NCBI GenBank assembly: GCA_965277435.1
Contig: OZ255821.1
Coordinates: forward strand, 1,426,001 to 1,490,000
Reading direction: 5' to 3'
From: Bog-105 sp965277435
Lineage (GTDB): Bacteria > Acidobacteriota > Terriglobia > Bryobacterales > Bryobacteraceae
Length of the DNA: 64,000 nucleotides
Notes under the pieces: model-generated
What the model was told of the DNA's origin: nothing
Database searches by the model: none
What the model saw: only the letters and a program-made list of their open reading frames with translations
Shown: piece after piece, positions 16,540 through 25,697 of the stretch
How positions within the stretch are numbered: the first letter of the stretch is position 1
How the letters are laid out: every line of letters starts with the position of its first letter
Position numbers and translations under genes: made by a program

Positions 16540-17184
16540 CTAATGCTCGAACTCCATGGTCAGTTTGCCCGCCGGACCTCGATACAGTACTGCCAGATTC
16601 TTCAGCTTATGCTTGCCGTCTAACGGGAAATACAGGTACCCGCTCACCTCGTCCTTTGCTTCCTGCGTCGGCAGCTGCTTCGCGCGGAGCGCCTGCAAAA
16701 GCGCATCGTTTCCCTGGCTCTTGTTGTCCATCTTCGTGGAGGTGGTCTTCTCGGTCGGATTGCCTGGCGAGGCTCCGCCGCCTCCGCCGCCGCCCATCAT
16801 GATGCCGCCCATGCCAAAAGTCTGGCCGGTCTTCTTCACTTTGGCCGCCGAATTGGTCACTACCAGCGCCCCTTGCCCCGCCAGTTCCTCCGGTTCGAAA
16901 GGCTTTGATCGCTCCCCGTCGTCATGCGCCAGCAAGATGAAGTCGTCCGGGTTTACTTGCACCGCTTGATCCGTCTTCGGCGTCACTCTTACCTGCAAAA
17001 GCACAATCCCTTTACCCGGATCCGCTCCAATCTTCTGCTTGACCTCGTCGGCATCCAGTACAATCGTCGCCACGATGTCCACTTGCTCGTTGCCCGCGCT
17101 GGTCGTCGGAGAGATGACCTTTTTCGCCGCAAAGGCGGCCGTCACAGAGAGCGCTATTACCCCCGCCGTACTGATCAAACGCAT
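16540..17184 (-). CDS. Secreted hypothetical protein with Gly-rich linker
   Basis: A 214-residue protein with a signal peptide (LISTAGVIALSVTAAFA), a beta-rich N-terminal half, a Met/Gly-rich stretch (GMGGIMMGGGGGGG) at residues ~125-138, and a C-terminal domain ending YRGPAGKLTMEFEH. No enzyme motif is visible. It lies ahead of glpK on the same strand with an 82-base gap, so co-transcription is possible but not shown. Function unknown. Confidence 0.7.
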   Translation of the reverse strand: MRLISTAGVIALSVTAAFAAKKVISPTTSAGNEQVDIVATIVLDADEVKQKIGADPGKGIVLLQVRVTPKTDQAVQVNPDDFILLAHDDGERSKPFEPEELAGQGALVVTNSAAKVKKTGQTFGMGGIMMGGGGGGGASPGNPTEKTTSTKMDNKSQGNDALLQALRAKQLPTQEAKDEVSGYLYFPLDGKHKLKNLAVLYRGPAGKLTMEFEH

Positions 17185-17253
17185 AACTCAGCTTCTCCCG
17201 TCCAGCCGGGAATGTCTCGCAGACCACTCAAATGAGTGCGAAGATAGCCGTAG

Positions 17254-17790
17254 GTGAGTGCGCGAAACATCATCCGGAACAATCCGCCGATCCAGGTGCG
17301 ATCCAATCGGCCTGGATGGATTTCCCTTACAGTATCGCCGACTTTGGAGTCTAAAGAACAAATCGCGCAAGCTTTCCGTGCGCATCTCGGGCAACTTCCC
17401 GAGGGGCTCGCCGATGCTTTGCTGCTGGCAATGGACGAACTGGTCGGAAACGCCATCGAACACGGCTGTCACCTCGATCCCTGCGGTACCGTCGATGTAT
17501 CACTCATCCGCACCAATCGCCTCATCTTGATTTATGTCCGGGATTATGGGGCCGGCTTTGCTATTGGGCAGGCCGGTCATGCCGCCATCAATAATCCGCC
17601 CAACAATCCTCTGCTGCATGCCGAGCTGCGCAGCCAAATGGGCTTGCGCCCGGGAGGATTTGGCATCATGCTCGCCCAGCAGGTGGCCGATGAACTGATC
17701 TACAACGAAAACGGCAACACCGTCCTGCTTATCAAGTATCTCGATCAGTCGGGGTCTCCGAAACCCGAAATCGAACTGCTAACGCCCTGA
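17254..17790 (+). CDS. RsbW/SpoIIAB-type ATP-binding anti-sigma kinase-like protein
   Basis: A 178-residue protein with a Bergerat ATP-binding fold (HATPase_c_2). The N-box MDELVGNAIEHG has the Mg-binding Asn at about residue 66; the G1 box RDYGAGF has Asp at ~97; the G2 box GLRPGGFGIMLAQQVADE follows. Proteins like this phosphorylate anti-anti-sigma factors or bind sigma factors in partner-switching systems. No partner gene lies next to it, so its target is unknown. The start is a GTG at 17254; a later start is possible. It ends 12 bases inside the convergent peptidase gene. Confidence 0.82.
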   Translation: MSARNIIRNNPPIQVRSNRPGWISLTVSPTLESKEQIAQAFRAHLGQLPEGLADALLLAMDELVGNAIEHGCHLDPCGTVDVSLIRTNRLILIYVRDYGAGFAIGQAGHAAINNPPNNPLLHAELRSQMGLRPGGFGIMLAQQVADELIYNENGNTVLLIKYLDQSGSPKPEIELLTP

Positions 17791-19971
17791 ACCGGTACTT
17801 TCTTCGCCGCCGGTCTTCCCCTTCAAGTTGGCGTCAAAGAAATCGGTCATCATCTCGTACAGCGGCTTGCGGAGGGGGCCGCCCACGCCGTGCGACTTCT
17901 GCGGATACAGCTGCATGAAAAACTCTTTGTCCGCCCGTTCGAGCGCATTCGCCATCTGCATCGAATTCTGAAACAATACGTTGTCATCTTCGATGTTGTG
18001 CACGATCAGCAGTTTGCCCGACAGCTTGCCCGCGTTCTTCACGTTGGAACTTGCGTCGTATCCTGCCTTGTTTTCGTCCGGCGTGCCCATGTATCGTTCC
18101 GTGTAGATCGTGTCGTAATTGTGCCAGTCGGTTACCGGCGCACCGGCCACCCCCACCTTGAACACGTCCGGAGCGAGCAGCAGCGAGTGGATCGTCATAT
18201 AGCCGCCGTAACTCCAACCCGTGATTCCCACCCGCTTCGGATCGACAAATCCCATTTGCAACAGGTGCTCGACGCCCAACTTCTGGTCCGCTACTTCCTG
18301 CTTGCCCAGTTTGTGATAGATCGGTGCTTCAAAAGCCGTGCCGCGGCCGCGCGATCCGCGGTTGTCCAGCTGCCAGACCACGTAGCCGCGATGCGCCAGC
18401 ACCTGCTCCCAACTCAATCCATACCAGCGATTCCGCACGGACTGTACGCCCGGGCCTCCATAAACATAAACGATGGCTGGATACCTGGTCCCCTCGCGAA
18501 AGTTTGCCGGTTTGATCAGCCGCGCATATAACACCGTTCCATCCGCCGCTTTGACCTGTTCGATGTCCTCCGGCAGAAGCTGATACTCGTCTGCCAGCTT
18601 CGTATCGGCGGCCTGCAGTACAGCCTGCTGCTCTCCCCTGCCGTTCGCAACGATCGTCTGCTCGGGCTGCCGCAAGCTCGAATAGCTGTCGACGAAGTTT
18701 TCGCCGTTCTCACTCGCGTGAATCTCGTGTGTCCCTTCTGCTTGTGTAAGGCGCGAGCGCTCGCCGCCCGTCACCGGCACGCTATACAACTGCGTTTCGA
18801 GCGGACTTGCCTCCGACGATGTGTAGTACACCCGGTGTTGCGCTTCGTCGATTCCCGCGATGCTTTGCACTTCCCAATTGCCGCTCGTTAATTGCCCCAG
18901 CAACTCGCCCTTGTCCGAGTATCGATAGATATGCCGGAAGCCGCTGCGTTCACTGGTCCACAAAAACTCCGGGCTTGTCTTCAGGAAATACAAGTTGTCC
19001 GCCACCATCACCCAGGTCGTCGATTGCTCGTGCAACACCCGGCGGGAAGCGCCGGTGGCCGGATCGCAGAACAACAGGTCAACCTGGTCCTGCACCCGCG
19101 TAAAGCGCTCGACGGCGATCTGCGAAGAGTCGGGCAGCCATGCCACTCGTGCCAGCAACGCGTTCGTCTCATTGCCAGTATTCATCCACTTCGTCTCACC
19201 CCCGTCCGCCGCCACGCTGCCCAGCTTCACTAAGGCATTCGGCGTTCCTGCCTGCGGGTAGCGCTCCGGCTCAGCCAGCGCGCGCTCCCCGGTCAGGTCC
19301 GCCTGCGGATACATGAACTCATGGCTCACATCGAATTGCAGGTAAGCCACCTGTTTCGAATCCGGCGACCACCAGGCGGCTTTTCCCAGATCCAGCTCTT
19401 CCGGGTAGACCCAATCCAGCTGCCCGTTCAGCAGCGTGGCTGACCCGTCGTGCGTCAACTGCCGCACTATCCTCGTCTTTACGTTCAGTACAAATAGATT
19501 CGACTTCGACCGGTAAAGCACCTGCTTCCCATCCGGAGAGAGCCGCGGATCTTCTTCGTCGATATCTGTTTTAGTGATCTGCTCTACTTTGCCTTTCGCG
19601 TTGACGATGAACAAATCACCCCTGACCTCCGCCAGCAACTCGCGGCTATCCGGGAACCACTGGAAGGTGGATGAGGACACGCGCCGGTTTTGCCAGCCGA
19701 ACTCTTTCGGCTCGGTCGACGTCACCGCCGCTTTCTCAAGCTTCTCCGGACGAAACCACTCCTTCGCTTTTCGCTCCGCCACCGGATATAGGTAAACCGC
19801 TCCGCCTTGCTCATAGAAAAATGCGCTTCCATCGGGTGACCAGGTCGGTGTAATCGCGCGGGTCCGGTGCTGTGCGACGAAGTCGTCGATCGTCACGGGC
19901 TTCTTCGCGCCGTCCTGCCCATAAGCGAAAAACGCGCAACTCAGCAACAGGAAAAGCGACCGGCGCAACAT
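17779..19971 (-). CDS. S9 family dipeptidyl peptidase IV-like serine peptidase
   Basis: A protein of about 730 residues with a signal peptide (RRSLFLLLSCAFFAYGQ). The first ~480 residues form the DPP-IV N-terminal beta-propeller. The C-terminal alpha/beta hydrolase domain carries the nucleophile motif GWSYGGYM, the catalytic Asp region NIEDDNVLFQN and the catalytic His motif KSHGVGG. Such enzymes remove N-terminal dipeptides, usually Xaa-Pro, in the periplasm or outside the cell. The frame opens at a GTG at 19983; ATG 19971 is preferred because it begins a normal signal peptide. Intact, full family length. Confidence 0.93.
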   Translation of the reverse strand: MLRRSLFLLLSCAFFAYGQDGAKKPVTIDDFVAQHRTRAITPTWSPDGSAFFYEQGGAVYLYPVAERKAKEWFRPEKLEKAAVTSTEPKEFGWQNRRVSSSTFQWFPDSRELLAEVRGDLFIVNAKGKVEQITKTDIDEEDPRLSPDGKQVLYRSKSNLFVLNVKTRIVRQLTHDGSATLLNGQLDWVYPEELDLGKAAWWSPDSKQVAYLQFDVSHEFMYPQADLTGERALAEPERYPQAGTPNALVKLGSVAADGGETKWMNTGNETNALLARVAWLPDSSQIAVERFTRVQDQVDLLFCDPATGASRRVLHEQSTTWVMVADNLYFLKTSPEFLWTSERSGFRHIYRYSDKGELLGQLTSGNWEVQSIAGIDEAQHRVYYTSSEASPLETQLYSVPVTGGERSRLTQAEGTHEIHASENGENFVDSYSSLRQPEQTIVANGRGEQQAVLQAADTKLADEYQLLPEDIEQVKAADGTVLYARLIKPANFREGTRYPAIVYVYGGPGVQSVRNRWYGLSWEQVLAHRGYVVWQLDNRGSRGRGTAFEAPIYHKLGKQEVADQKLGVEHLLQMGFVDPKRVGITGWSYGGYMTIHSLLLAPDVFKVGVAGAPVTDWHNYDTIYTERYMGTPDENKAGYDASSNVKNAGKLSGKLLIVHNIEDDNVLFQNSMQMANALERADKEFFMQLYPQKSHGVGGPLRKPLYEMMTDFFDANLKGKTGGEESTGSGR

Positions 19972-20052
19972 ACGAATCAGCACTCTTGCAGTGTAATCGC
20001 TCTACATCGATTCTTCAGATTCTCGCGTTCTGATAGTGCTCAGGAGCCCGCA

Positions 20053-20493
20053 ATGAAAAGGATTCTTATCGCGGCCGCTTGTGCGGCTGTTGTCCTCTCC
20101 GCTCAGGAGCAAAAACTAAAGCCAGTCGATGTGCCGTCCGTGGTCAGCGCCGCTCTGGCCAAAAAATATCCCAACGCGCACGTATCCGGCTGGACCAAAG
20201 AAGTGGAAGACGGGCGGACCACTTATGAAGCGTCAGTCACCGATCGCGCGGCCAGGCGCGATGTCGTTTTCAATGAGGCCGGCGTTTTGCAAGCCGTGGA
20301 ACAGGCGATTCCGATGTCGGAACTTCCTGCCAAAGTAAAGCGCGCGGTAGAGGACAAGTACCCGGGGGCCGTGCTGCGTAAAGCGGAAAAGATCACCACC
20401 AACGATGAAACTCAGTACGAAGTAGCGCTCGGCAAAGCAGCGAAGAAGGAAGTGCTGTTGAGTGCGCAAGGGAAGGTTCTAAAAGAGGAATGA
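20053..20493 (+). CDS. Secreted PepSY-like (putative beta-lactamase-inhibitor-like) protein
   Basis: A 146-residue secreted protein with a signal peptide (MKRILIAAACAAVVLSAQ) and two related repeats, each with a KYPxA motif (KKYPNAHVSGWTKE and DKYPGAVLRKAEKI) followed by a Tyr-Glu-strand (TTYEASVTD, TQYEVALGK). This is the two-lobed pattern of PepSY-like/DUF2874 periplasmic proteins, which bind rather than catalyse. CAGGAG sits 7 bases before ATG 20053, supporting this start. Function unknown. Confidence 0.8.
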   Translation: MKRILIAAACAAVVLSAQEQKLKPVDVPSVVSAALAKKYPNAHVSGWTKEVEDGRTTYEASVTDRAARRDVVFNEAGVLQAVEQAIPMSELPAKVKRAVEDKYPGAVLRKAEKITTNDETQYEVALGKAAKKEVLLSAQGKVLKEE

Positions 20494-20767
20494 CATCTGT
20501 GCGGTCGGAGTTTTTACCGTCCATAAAAGAAGTCGACGGGAATTACCGGTTTGGGCAGGAGGGGTGCGCGGGCCGCCGATCACGGCTGAATGACAATAAA
20601 TCTAACGCTTTCGTTTCAATGACTTAGGGTAGTTACCGGGGAGGGCTGGAGAGGGCCGTTCGGGTATTCTTCCGATGCGGGGAAATGGGCGGACGAATGG
20701 GACAGAGACACGAACTTGAAAAAACAAGAAGAGGGAGCGATGGTAATAACGGGGTGGTTTGCGTATG

Positions 20768-21802
20768 TCAGATTCCCAGAATACTGAGGCCCAAACCGCC
20801 TTTTTTGGGCGGCATTTTCACTTCCTTGACAGTTTCAACATCCTTCTTGGGCTGCGGCACTTCCTGACTTTTTGCTTCCTGTTCAGGAGGCGCGATGGTT
20901 GCGGTCTCTTCGACGAGTGGCACACCTAGAGCCGTCAATGCGTGCACCGCTTTTGCGGCAATTTCAGGCGACGGGTCTTTCGTCAGATCACGCAACATCG
21001 GGACCGCTTTTAGATCAGCTAGAAACTGCATGCCCCAGACCGCTGCCTGCCGCATCATCGGCACGGATGATTGTCCCAGCGCGATGAGCTTGTCCAGAGC
21101 ACCCTCTACGTGGAAGCGGTGCAATCCGATCAGTGCATTCACTAAAACCCGGTGAGCGGTGTCCGATAGCGCGGCCCGGAAGACCGCCACTGCGCCTGGT
21201 TCGTCGGATAGCCACAATGCTTCGAGCGCATTCGCCCGCACCCGGGGATCTTCCGACTTCATCTGGCGCTCGATGGCCGCTACATTCGGCCGCATTTCAC
21301 AGAGCACCTTGGCCGCTTTTGACCGTACGTGCTGATCCCCGTGCAGTGTCAGCTCCCGGAGCCAGGGTAGTAAGACTTCCTGGTTGCCCGCGGCACGATA
21401 TATCCTTAACGTGCGCTCCATCTGACCGAGACTCACCGCGCCTTTATACTCGGCCAGTTGGGCGCGCAGTTTCAATAAGAACTGCGGGTCCGAATCACGC
21501 AGGATCAAGGCCACCTTGACGGCCTCCGCATGATCGAGAAAGTGTGCATGAAGGAGCAATCCCACATAAGGGCTCGAGGCCACCATCCAGTAGCGCATCT
21601 TCTGCCAGGATGCATCCGCTCCGTGGTTGGCAATGTGCCGCAGGCAAGCGCGCGTCACTTCCACCGGGTTGGAATCCCGCAAACTGCGAAAGGCGGCCAA
21701 AAAACGGCCAGTATCGCACACCGCGAGTTCCAGCAGTTCCTCTTCTATAAGCGTCAGCTCCAGCTGATTCTCGTTTGCCATTGCTGTGACGCCGTTAGTC
21801 AT
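20768..21802 (-). CDS. HEAT-repeat protein next to the flagellar switch genes
   Basis: A 344-residue, mostly alpha-helical protein. From about residue 130 to 290 it has HEAT-like repeats (HVRSKAAKVLCEM, RVRANALEALWLS, RVLVNALIGLHRF, EIAAKAVHALTAL). The C-terminus is a Pro/Lys/Glu-rich tail ending in PPKKGGLGLSILGI. There is no signal peptide, so it is cytoplasmic. It is divergent from fliG with a 173-base gap. A scaffold role in the motor or chemotaxis is possible from position only. Confidence 0.75.
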   Translation of the reverse strand: MTNGVTAMANENQLELTLIEEELLELAVCDTGRFLAAFRSLRDSNPVEVTRACLRHIANHGADASWQKMRYWMVASSPYVGLLLHAHFLDHAEAVKVALILRDSDPQFLLKLRAQLAEYKGAVSLGQMERTLRIYRAAGNQEVLLPWLRELTLHGDQHVRSKAAKVLCEMRPNVAAIERQMKSEDPRVRANALEALWLSDEPGAVAVFRAALSDTAHRVLVNALIGLHRFHVEGALDKLIALGQSSVPMMRQAAVWGMQFLADLKAVPMLRDLTKDPSPEIAAKAVHALTALGVPLVEETATIAPPEQEAKSQEVPQPKKDVETVKEVKMPPKKGGLGLSILGI

Positions 21803-21975
21803 GTCGTGATCCGCTGTTCGCTTCTCTTATCGGTGAACCAGGCCCGCGGTATAGAGTGTTTTTTATCGCTCCAGGAACAAACCTGGAAATAAAAGCCAAA
21901 GCCGCAGCACTCACTTGTAGCAAAATACCTGGACCCTGCTCGCGCCCTCACTGCCGGGGAAAAGGATGAGAAGAT

Positions 21976-22995
21976 TTGGACAATTCGCAAACTCAGCTTA
22001 CTGGCCTGCAAAAAGCTGCCATCCTGCTCGTTACACTCGGTCCGATCGAGAGTGCCGCCGTTCTTAAGCACATCACGGAGGAAGAGGCGAACCAGCTCGC
22101 CCGCGCTGTTGCGCAGCTGGAGCGCGTTTCCCCCGGTCAGGCCGATAAAACGCTGGAAGAGTTTAATATCGTTGTAGCTTCGCAGCAGCTTTATCTCAAG
22201 GGCGGGATGGAGTACGCCGAAAGAATGCTGACCGAAGCCTACGGTGTTTCAGTCGCTCAAACTCTACTGGAGAGACTCTCCAAGTCTTTTGCCAAAGGCG
22301 GCTTCAACTTTGACAGTTTTCGCAAAGCCGATCCTCAGCAACTCGCCAAGTTGATCCAGGATGAGCATCCGCAGACCATCGCCCTGATCCTCTCGCATTT
22401 CGATCCGTCGCAAGCGGCCACGCTCCTTAGTTCTCTGCCGGCCGAGACGAGAACGGACGTCGCCATCCGGATGGCCGATCTGGACCAGATCTCACCGGAA
22501 GTAGTTCGCAGCATCGCCAGCGTGATCGACAACAAGCTCAGAAATCTGGGCGAGCTGAGCCGTGAAACGCATGGCGGCATTCGCGCGGTTGCCAATATTT
22601 TCAATCGTCTGGATCCGAACACCTGTGCGCAGTTGATGGACGCCATTGAACAAAACAAGCAGCCGCTGTTTGAGAACATCCGCCGCTTCATGTTTGTGTT
22701 TAGAGACCTCGAAAATCTCGACAATACAGCCATCACGGCTCTACTCTCACGCTCTAACAGAAGCTCTCTGATCATCGCTCTCAAGGGCTCCAATGAGTCG
22801 CTGCGCCAGAAGTTCCTGGCCACCCAATCGCAGCGCGGGGCGGCCATGATGTCCGAAGAGATCTCGTCGCTCGGCCCGGTGAAGCTGCGCGATGTCGATG
22901 CCGCACAGCAGGAAATCATCACTCTGGCGCGCGAAATGGAAAAAGAAGGAAGCATCAGTCTGAAAGGCTCGCCGGATGAAGAATATGTCTATTAA
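21976..22995 (+). CDS. fliG: Flagellar motor switch protein FliG
   Basis: A 339-residue rotor protein with the FliG N, middle and C domains. LTGLQKAAILLVTLG is the usual N-terminal start, the EHPQTIALILSHFDP segment (residues ~118-132) is the FliG-M EHPQ motif, and the C-terminal MFVFRDLENLDN region is typical. The start is TTG at 21976, preceded by AGGATGAGAAGA at good spacing; no suitable ATG fits. FliG couples stator torque to the switch complex and binds FliM. The end overlaps fliN by 20 bases, so the genes are an operon. Confidence 0.96.
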   Translation: MDNSQTQLTGLQKAAILLVTLGPIESAAVLKHITEEEANQLARAVAQLERVSPGQADKTLEEFNIVVASQQLYLKGGMEYAERMLTEAYGVSVAQTLLERLSKSFAKGGFNFDSFRKADPQQLAKLIQDEHPQTIALILSHFDPSQAATLLSSLPAETRTDVAIRMADLDQISPEVVRSIASVIDNKLRNLGELSRETHGGIRAVANIFNRLDPNTCAQLMDAIEQNKQPLFENIRRFMFVFRDLENLDNTAITALLSRSNRSSLIIALKGSNESLRQKFLATQSQRGAAMMSEEISSLGPVKLRDVDAAQQEIITLAREMEKEGSISLKGSPDEEYVY

Positions 22996-23284
22996 TCCAG
23001 ACCTGGACGACCAGAATGCAGCCCTCGAAGTGTCCCACGAAAGTCTGGCATTCCTCTGTGACGTGCCCGTCCAGGTATCCGCCGAACTGGACCGTCGAAC
23101 CATCTCGGTCCGTGACCTTCTCAAGCTCGAAGAAAACCACCTGCTCCTGCTCAGACGCCCGGCCGGAGAGAACATCGACGTCTTTGCCGGTGATGTGCTC
23201 ATCGCCACGGCCGAAATTCTCGCCAGTGAGGAACGCCTCGCCGTGCGCATCGCCGATCTCCTGGGGCAATCGGGCACTCTATGA
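22976..23284 (+). CDS. fliN: Flagellar motor switch protein FliN (short form)
   Basis: A 102-residue protein with a single SpoA (surface presentation of antigens) domain: FLCDVPVQVSAELDRRTISVRDLLKLEENHLLLL begins at residue ~27, key family residues being DVPV-x-V and I-x-DLL-x-L. FliN forms the lower C-ring with FliM. It starts 20 bases inside the fliG end; ATG 22985 is an alternative start. A second, longer SpoA protein follows, so this cluster has two FliN-like genes. Confidence 0.92.
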   Translation: MKNMSINPDLDDQNAALEVSHESLAFLCDVPVQVSAELDRRTISVRDLLKLEENHLLLLRRPAGENIDVFAGDVLIATAEILASEERLAVRIADLLGQSGTL

Positions 23285-23318
23285 GAGCAGATAGCCCTGA
23301 GTTGGGGGCCACACGCTA

Positions 23319-24164
23319 ATGCCTCCTGATACCTCCGCACTGACTTCCTTTTTCGATCTCTGGGTCGATCAGTTTGCGCGCGCGCTCGAGATGTTTACCG
23401 GTGAGCGCCCTGGCGTGGCTGTCGCATCGCTCGCCGCGTTGCCATCCGTTGACACGGAAACGACGCTTTGGTGGAAACAGCCCTTCGCCAGTGACACTCT
23501 GGGTGAATTCGATACCTGGGTGGGCGCGGCGGAAGCCACCTGGCTCGCTCTCAGCCAGGCCCTCGGCGAGTCTGATTCCGATGCCTGCCGCTCGACGTAT
23601 CTCGAAGTGTTGAGCCAGGCTCATCACGGGACGGCCAATGCGCTCACGGAAGAGCCGGTCAGGCTGTTTCGCTGTCCAGCCGGCGAGGAATCGCCGGCTC
23701 CACAGTCTGCGTCTCTGGTCTTGGCAACCGCCGCCATCACAATCGGGGCGAACCACATGGGAGCGAAACACGTGGGAGCGAATCACGCGCTTACGCTACT
23801 CCTCGCCATTGAAGCAAACGCCGCCGGCGTTCTCAAACACCTCGATCCCTTACACAGCCAGGCTGAATTGCAGGACGCCCAGCTCTCTTCGGGATCCCTG
23901 ATGATGGGTCGTCTGCGAGATGTCAATCTTCCGATCTCGCTGGCTCTCGGCAGCACTCATCTCTCGATCAGCGAAGTGCTTCGAGTCAAACCCGGATCGC
24001 GCCTCGGGCTCAACAAGGAAGCGGGCGACCTGGTCGATCTGCTGATACACGGCACGGTGGTCGCGCGCGGCGAGATCGTCCTCGTAAAAGAGAACTACGG
24101 TATCCGCATCCGGCAGATCGTCAGCCGGACCGACCGGCTGGCTCTCTGCCCACCGATTGATTAA
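23319..24164 (+). CDS. FliN/FliY-like protein: long N-terminal region plus C-terminal SpoA domain
   Basis: A 281-residue protein. The last ~85 residues are a SpoA/FliN domain (LRDVNLPISLALGSTHLSI, SEVLRVKPGSRLGLN, NYGIRIRQI). The first ~190 residues are not a standard FliY CheC-like domain that I can recognise; they carry Trp-rich segments and an in-frame triplicated GA(N/K)H(M/V/A) repeat at residues ~143-157. Lying between fliN and fliM, it probably joins the C-ring, perhaps with a regulatory N-terminus. Start ATG 23319. Confidence 0.82.
   Translation: MPPDTSALTSFFDLWVDQFARALEMFTGERPGVAVASLAALPSVDTETTLWWKQPFASDTLGEFDTWVGAAEATWLALSQALGESDSDACRSTYLEVLSQAHHGTANALTEEPVRLFRCPAGEESPAPQSASLVLATAAITIGANHMGAKHVGANHALTLLLAIEANAAGVLKHLDPLHSQAELQDAQLSSGSLMMGRLRDVNLPISLALGSTHLSISEVLRVKPGSRLGLNKEAGDLVDLLIHGTVVARGEIVLVKENYGIRIRQIVSRTDRLALCPPID
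23745..23789 (+). repeat. Three tandem 15-bp units inside the FliN/FliY-like gene
   Basis: Three successive 15-base units, GGGGCGAACCACATG, GGAGCGAAACACGTG and GGAGCGAATCACGCG, encode GANHM-GAKHV-GANHA. The period is a multiple of three, so unit gain or loss would keep the frame. His and Gly spacing is regular. It looks like a small in-frame minisatellite. Confidence 0.85.
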
Positions 24165-24196
24165 GCGGACAGGATTCAGCGAACAACAACTAACCC

Positions 24197-25156
24197 ATGA
24201 AACGCGCTCTCACCCAACAGGAAATCGATGCCGTCTTTCGAGGTTCTGCCGAAAACTCCGAATCGGCGGCCGAGATCGAAGCCTTCGATTTGAAGAAGCT
24301 CGACAAAATTCCCAAATCGCAGCTGCAATCGCTCCACATGGTGCACGAAAACTTCGCGCGCAATGTTGCCTCCAGCTTGTCCGCCTATCTTCGTTCCTAT
24401 GTGATGCTCAATCTGGTCAGCCTGGAGCAGATCTCCTACGGCGACTTTCTCGAGAGTGTCTCGTCTCCCGCCTGCATCGCCTATTTGAGCCTCCAGCCCT
24501 ACGATGGCGCAGCCATCCTCGATCTCAACACCAATCTCTTCTTCCGGCTGATCGAGATTCTTCTGGGCAGTAAAGAGCAGTCTTCGCCCACGGTCCAGCG
24601 CAAGATTACCGATATCGAAAAGAAGCTGCTGCACACCATCCTGCGCGTGGTCTTACGCGATCTGCACGAATCCTGGAAGAGCGTCGCTGAAATCGACTTT
24701 TCTGTTCAATCGCTGGCCAGCGAGCCGCAACTTCTGCACATGCTTGCGCCCGCCGAAGCGATGATTTTAATTGCCATAGAGGTCCGCCTGGGTTCCACTT
24801 CGGGATTGATGAACCTGGCGATCCCTTCCATCTTCATCAAACGTTTGCGTAACAACTTCGAGCAGCTGCAGCGGATTCGCAAAACGAAAGCGACGCCACA
24901 AGATCAGACTCACCTGGCTCGCCTGCTGCAACCGGCGAGATTGCGGTTAGACGTGCAACTCCCTGGCGGCATTGTATCCGCTGAGACTTTGTTTGAACTC
25001 AAAGAAGGTGATGTTCTGACGCTCGATCAGCCCCGGAATGGGGAGTTCTCCGGCCTGCTCAACGGCAAAGAAAAGTGGGGCGGCCAGATTCTCGAGCGCG
25101 GCGGGAAACTCGCTTTTGAGGTATCGCGGGCTAAACTCGCGGGAGCGCCCCGTTGA
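24197..25156 (+). CDS. fliM: Flagellar motor switch protein FliM
   Basis: A 319-residue protein starting MKRALTQQEIDAVF, the expected FliM N-terminus (LTQEEIDALF). The middle CheC-like domain has LHMVHENFARN and VLRDLHESWKSV, and the C-terminal SpoA domain begins around residue 245 (RLDVQLPGGIVSAETLFELKEGDVLTLD pattern). FliM binds phosphorylated CheY and FliG and forms the C-ring wall. The usual extreme N-terminal CheY-binding peptide is not obvious. The neighbouring cheY, 71 bases downstream, supports a switch/chemotaxis operon. Confidence 0.94.
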   Translation: MKRALTQQEIDAVFRGSAENSESAAEIEAFDLKKLDKIPKSQLQSLHMVHENFARNVASSLSAYLRSYVMLNLVSLEQISYGDFLESVSSPACIAYLSLQPYDGAAILDLNTNLFFRLIEILLGSKEQSSPTVQRKITDIEKKLLHTILRVVLRDLHESWKSVAEIDFSVQSLASEPQLLHMLAPAEAMILIAIEVRLGSTSGLMNLAIPSIFIKRLRNNFEQLQRIRKTKATPQDQTHLARLLQPARLRLDVQLPGGIVSAETLFELKEGDVLTLDQPRNGEFSGLLNGKEKWGGQILERGGKLAFEVSRAKLAGAPR

Positions 25157-25227
25157 CCATGGGTATTATCTGAACGCGAATTTGAAACGCTCCCACCACT
25201 ATAGAGAGGAGAGCGAAAGTACTCTGT

Positions 25228-25611
25228 ATGAATCTGAACATCCTGATTGTCGACGACGCCGCATCGATCCGGAAAATTTTGCTGCGGGTCATTTCTCAGA
25301 CCGATTTGCCGGTTGGGCAAATACATGAAGCCGGCGATGGCATAGAAGCTCTCAATATTCTTGGCAGCACACCCATCGATTTGGTTCTGTCGGATGTCAA
25401 CATGCCGAATATGGATGGCATCCAGTTTCTGACCAAGCTGCGCGCGAATCCAGACTGGAAGCAATTGCCGTTCATCATGATCACCACCGAAGGCAGCCAG
25501 GCGCGCGTGCTGGAAGCGGTGCAACTCGGAGCTAATGGCTACGTTCGCAAGCCGTTCACTGCTGAGCAGATTAAAGAAAAGATTACTTCGTGTTTGAAGA
25601 TTGCTGCGTGA
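25228..25611 (+). CDS. cheY: CheY-like single-domain response regulator
   Basis: A 127-residue receiver domain with no output domain. The acidic pair is D9/D10 (ILIVDDAASIRK), the phosphoacceptor is D56 (LVLSDVNMPNMDG), the switch Thr is T86/T87 (IMITTEG) and the conserved Lys is K108 (YVRKPF). The MPNMDG and VRKPF forms are those of chemotaxis CheY. An AGAGGAGAG stretch lies about 15-25 bases upstream of ATG 25228. Located after fliM, it most likely signals to this switch complex. No cheA is visible in the window. Confidence 0.9.
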   Translation: MNLNILIVDDAASIRKILLRVISQTDLPVGQIHEAGDGIEALNILGSTPIDLVLSDVNMPNMDGIQFLTKLRANPDWKQLPFIMITTEGSQARVLEAVQLGANGYVRKPFTAEQIKEKITSCLKIAA

Positions 25612-25697
25612 ATAGTTCGTGGTAGCGGGGTCGCTCGCAATCCTGAAATCGCGCGATTGGGAAGGATTTCGCGACAAAAGAGACGAGTTTCGGCGCA

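Noticed and set aside
20800..20818. Rho-independent terminator (GCCGCCC-AAAAAA-GGCGG type hairpin) near the HEAT gene
   Set aside because: It lies inside the HEAT gene's coding end (PPKKGG codons) with no following T-run outside the stem, so it is explained by coding sequence.
22335..22955. 206-codon minus-strand frame inside fliG
   Set aside because: Antisense shadow of a clear FliG sequence.
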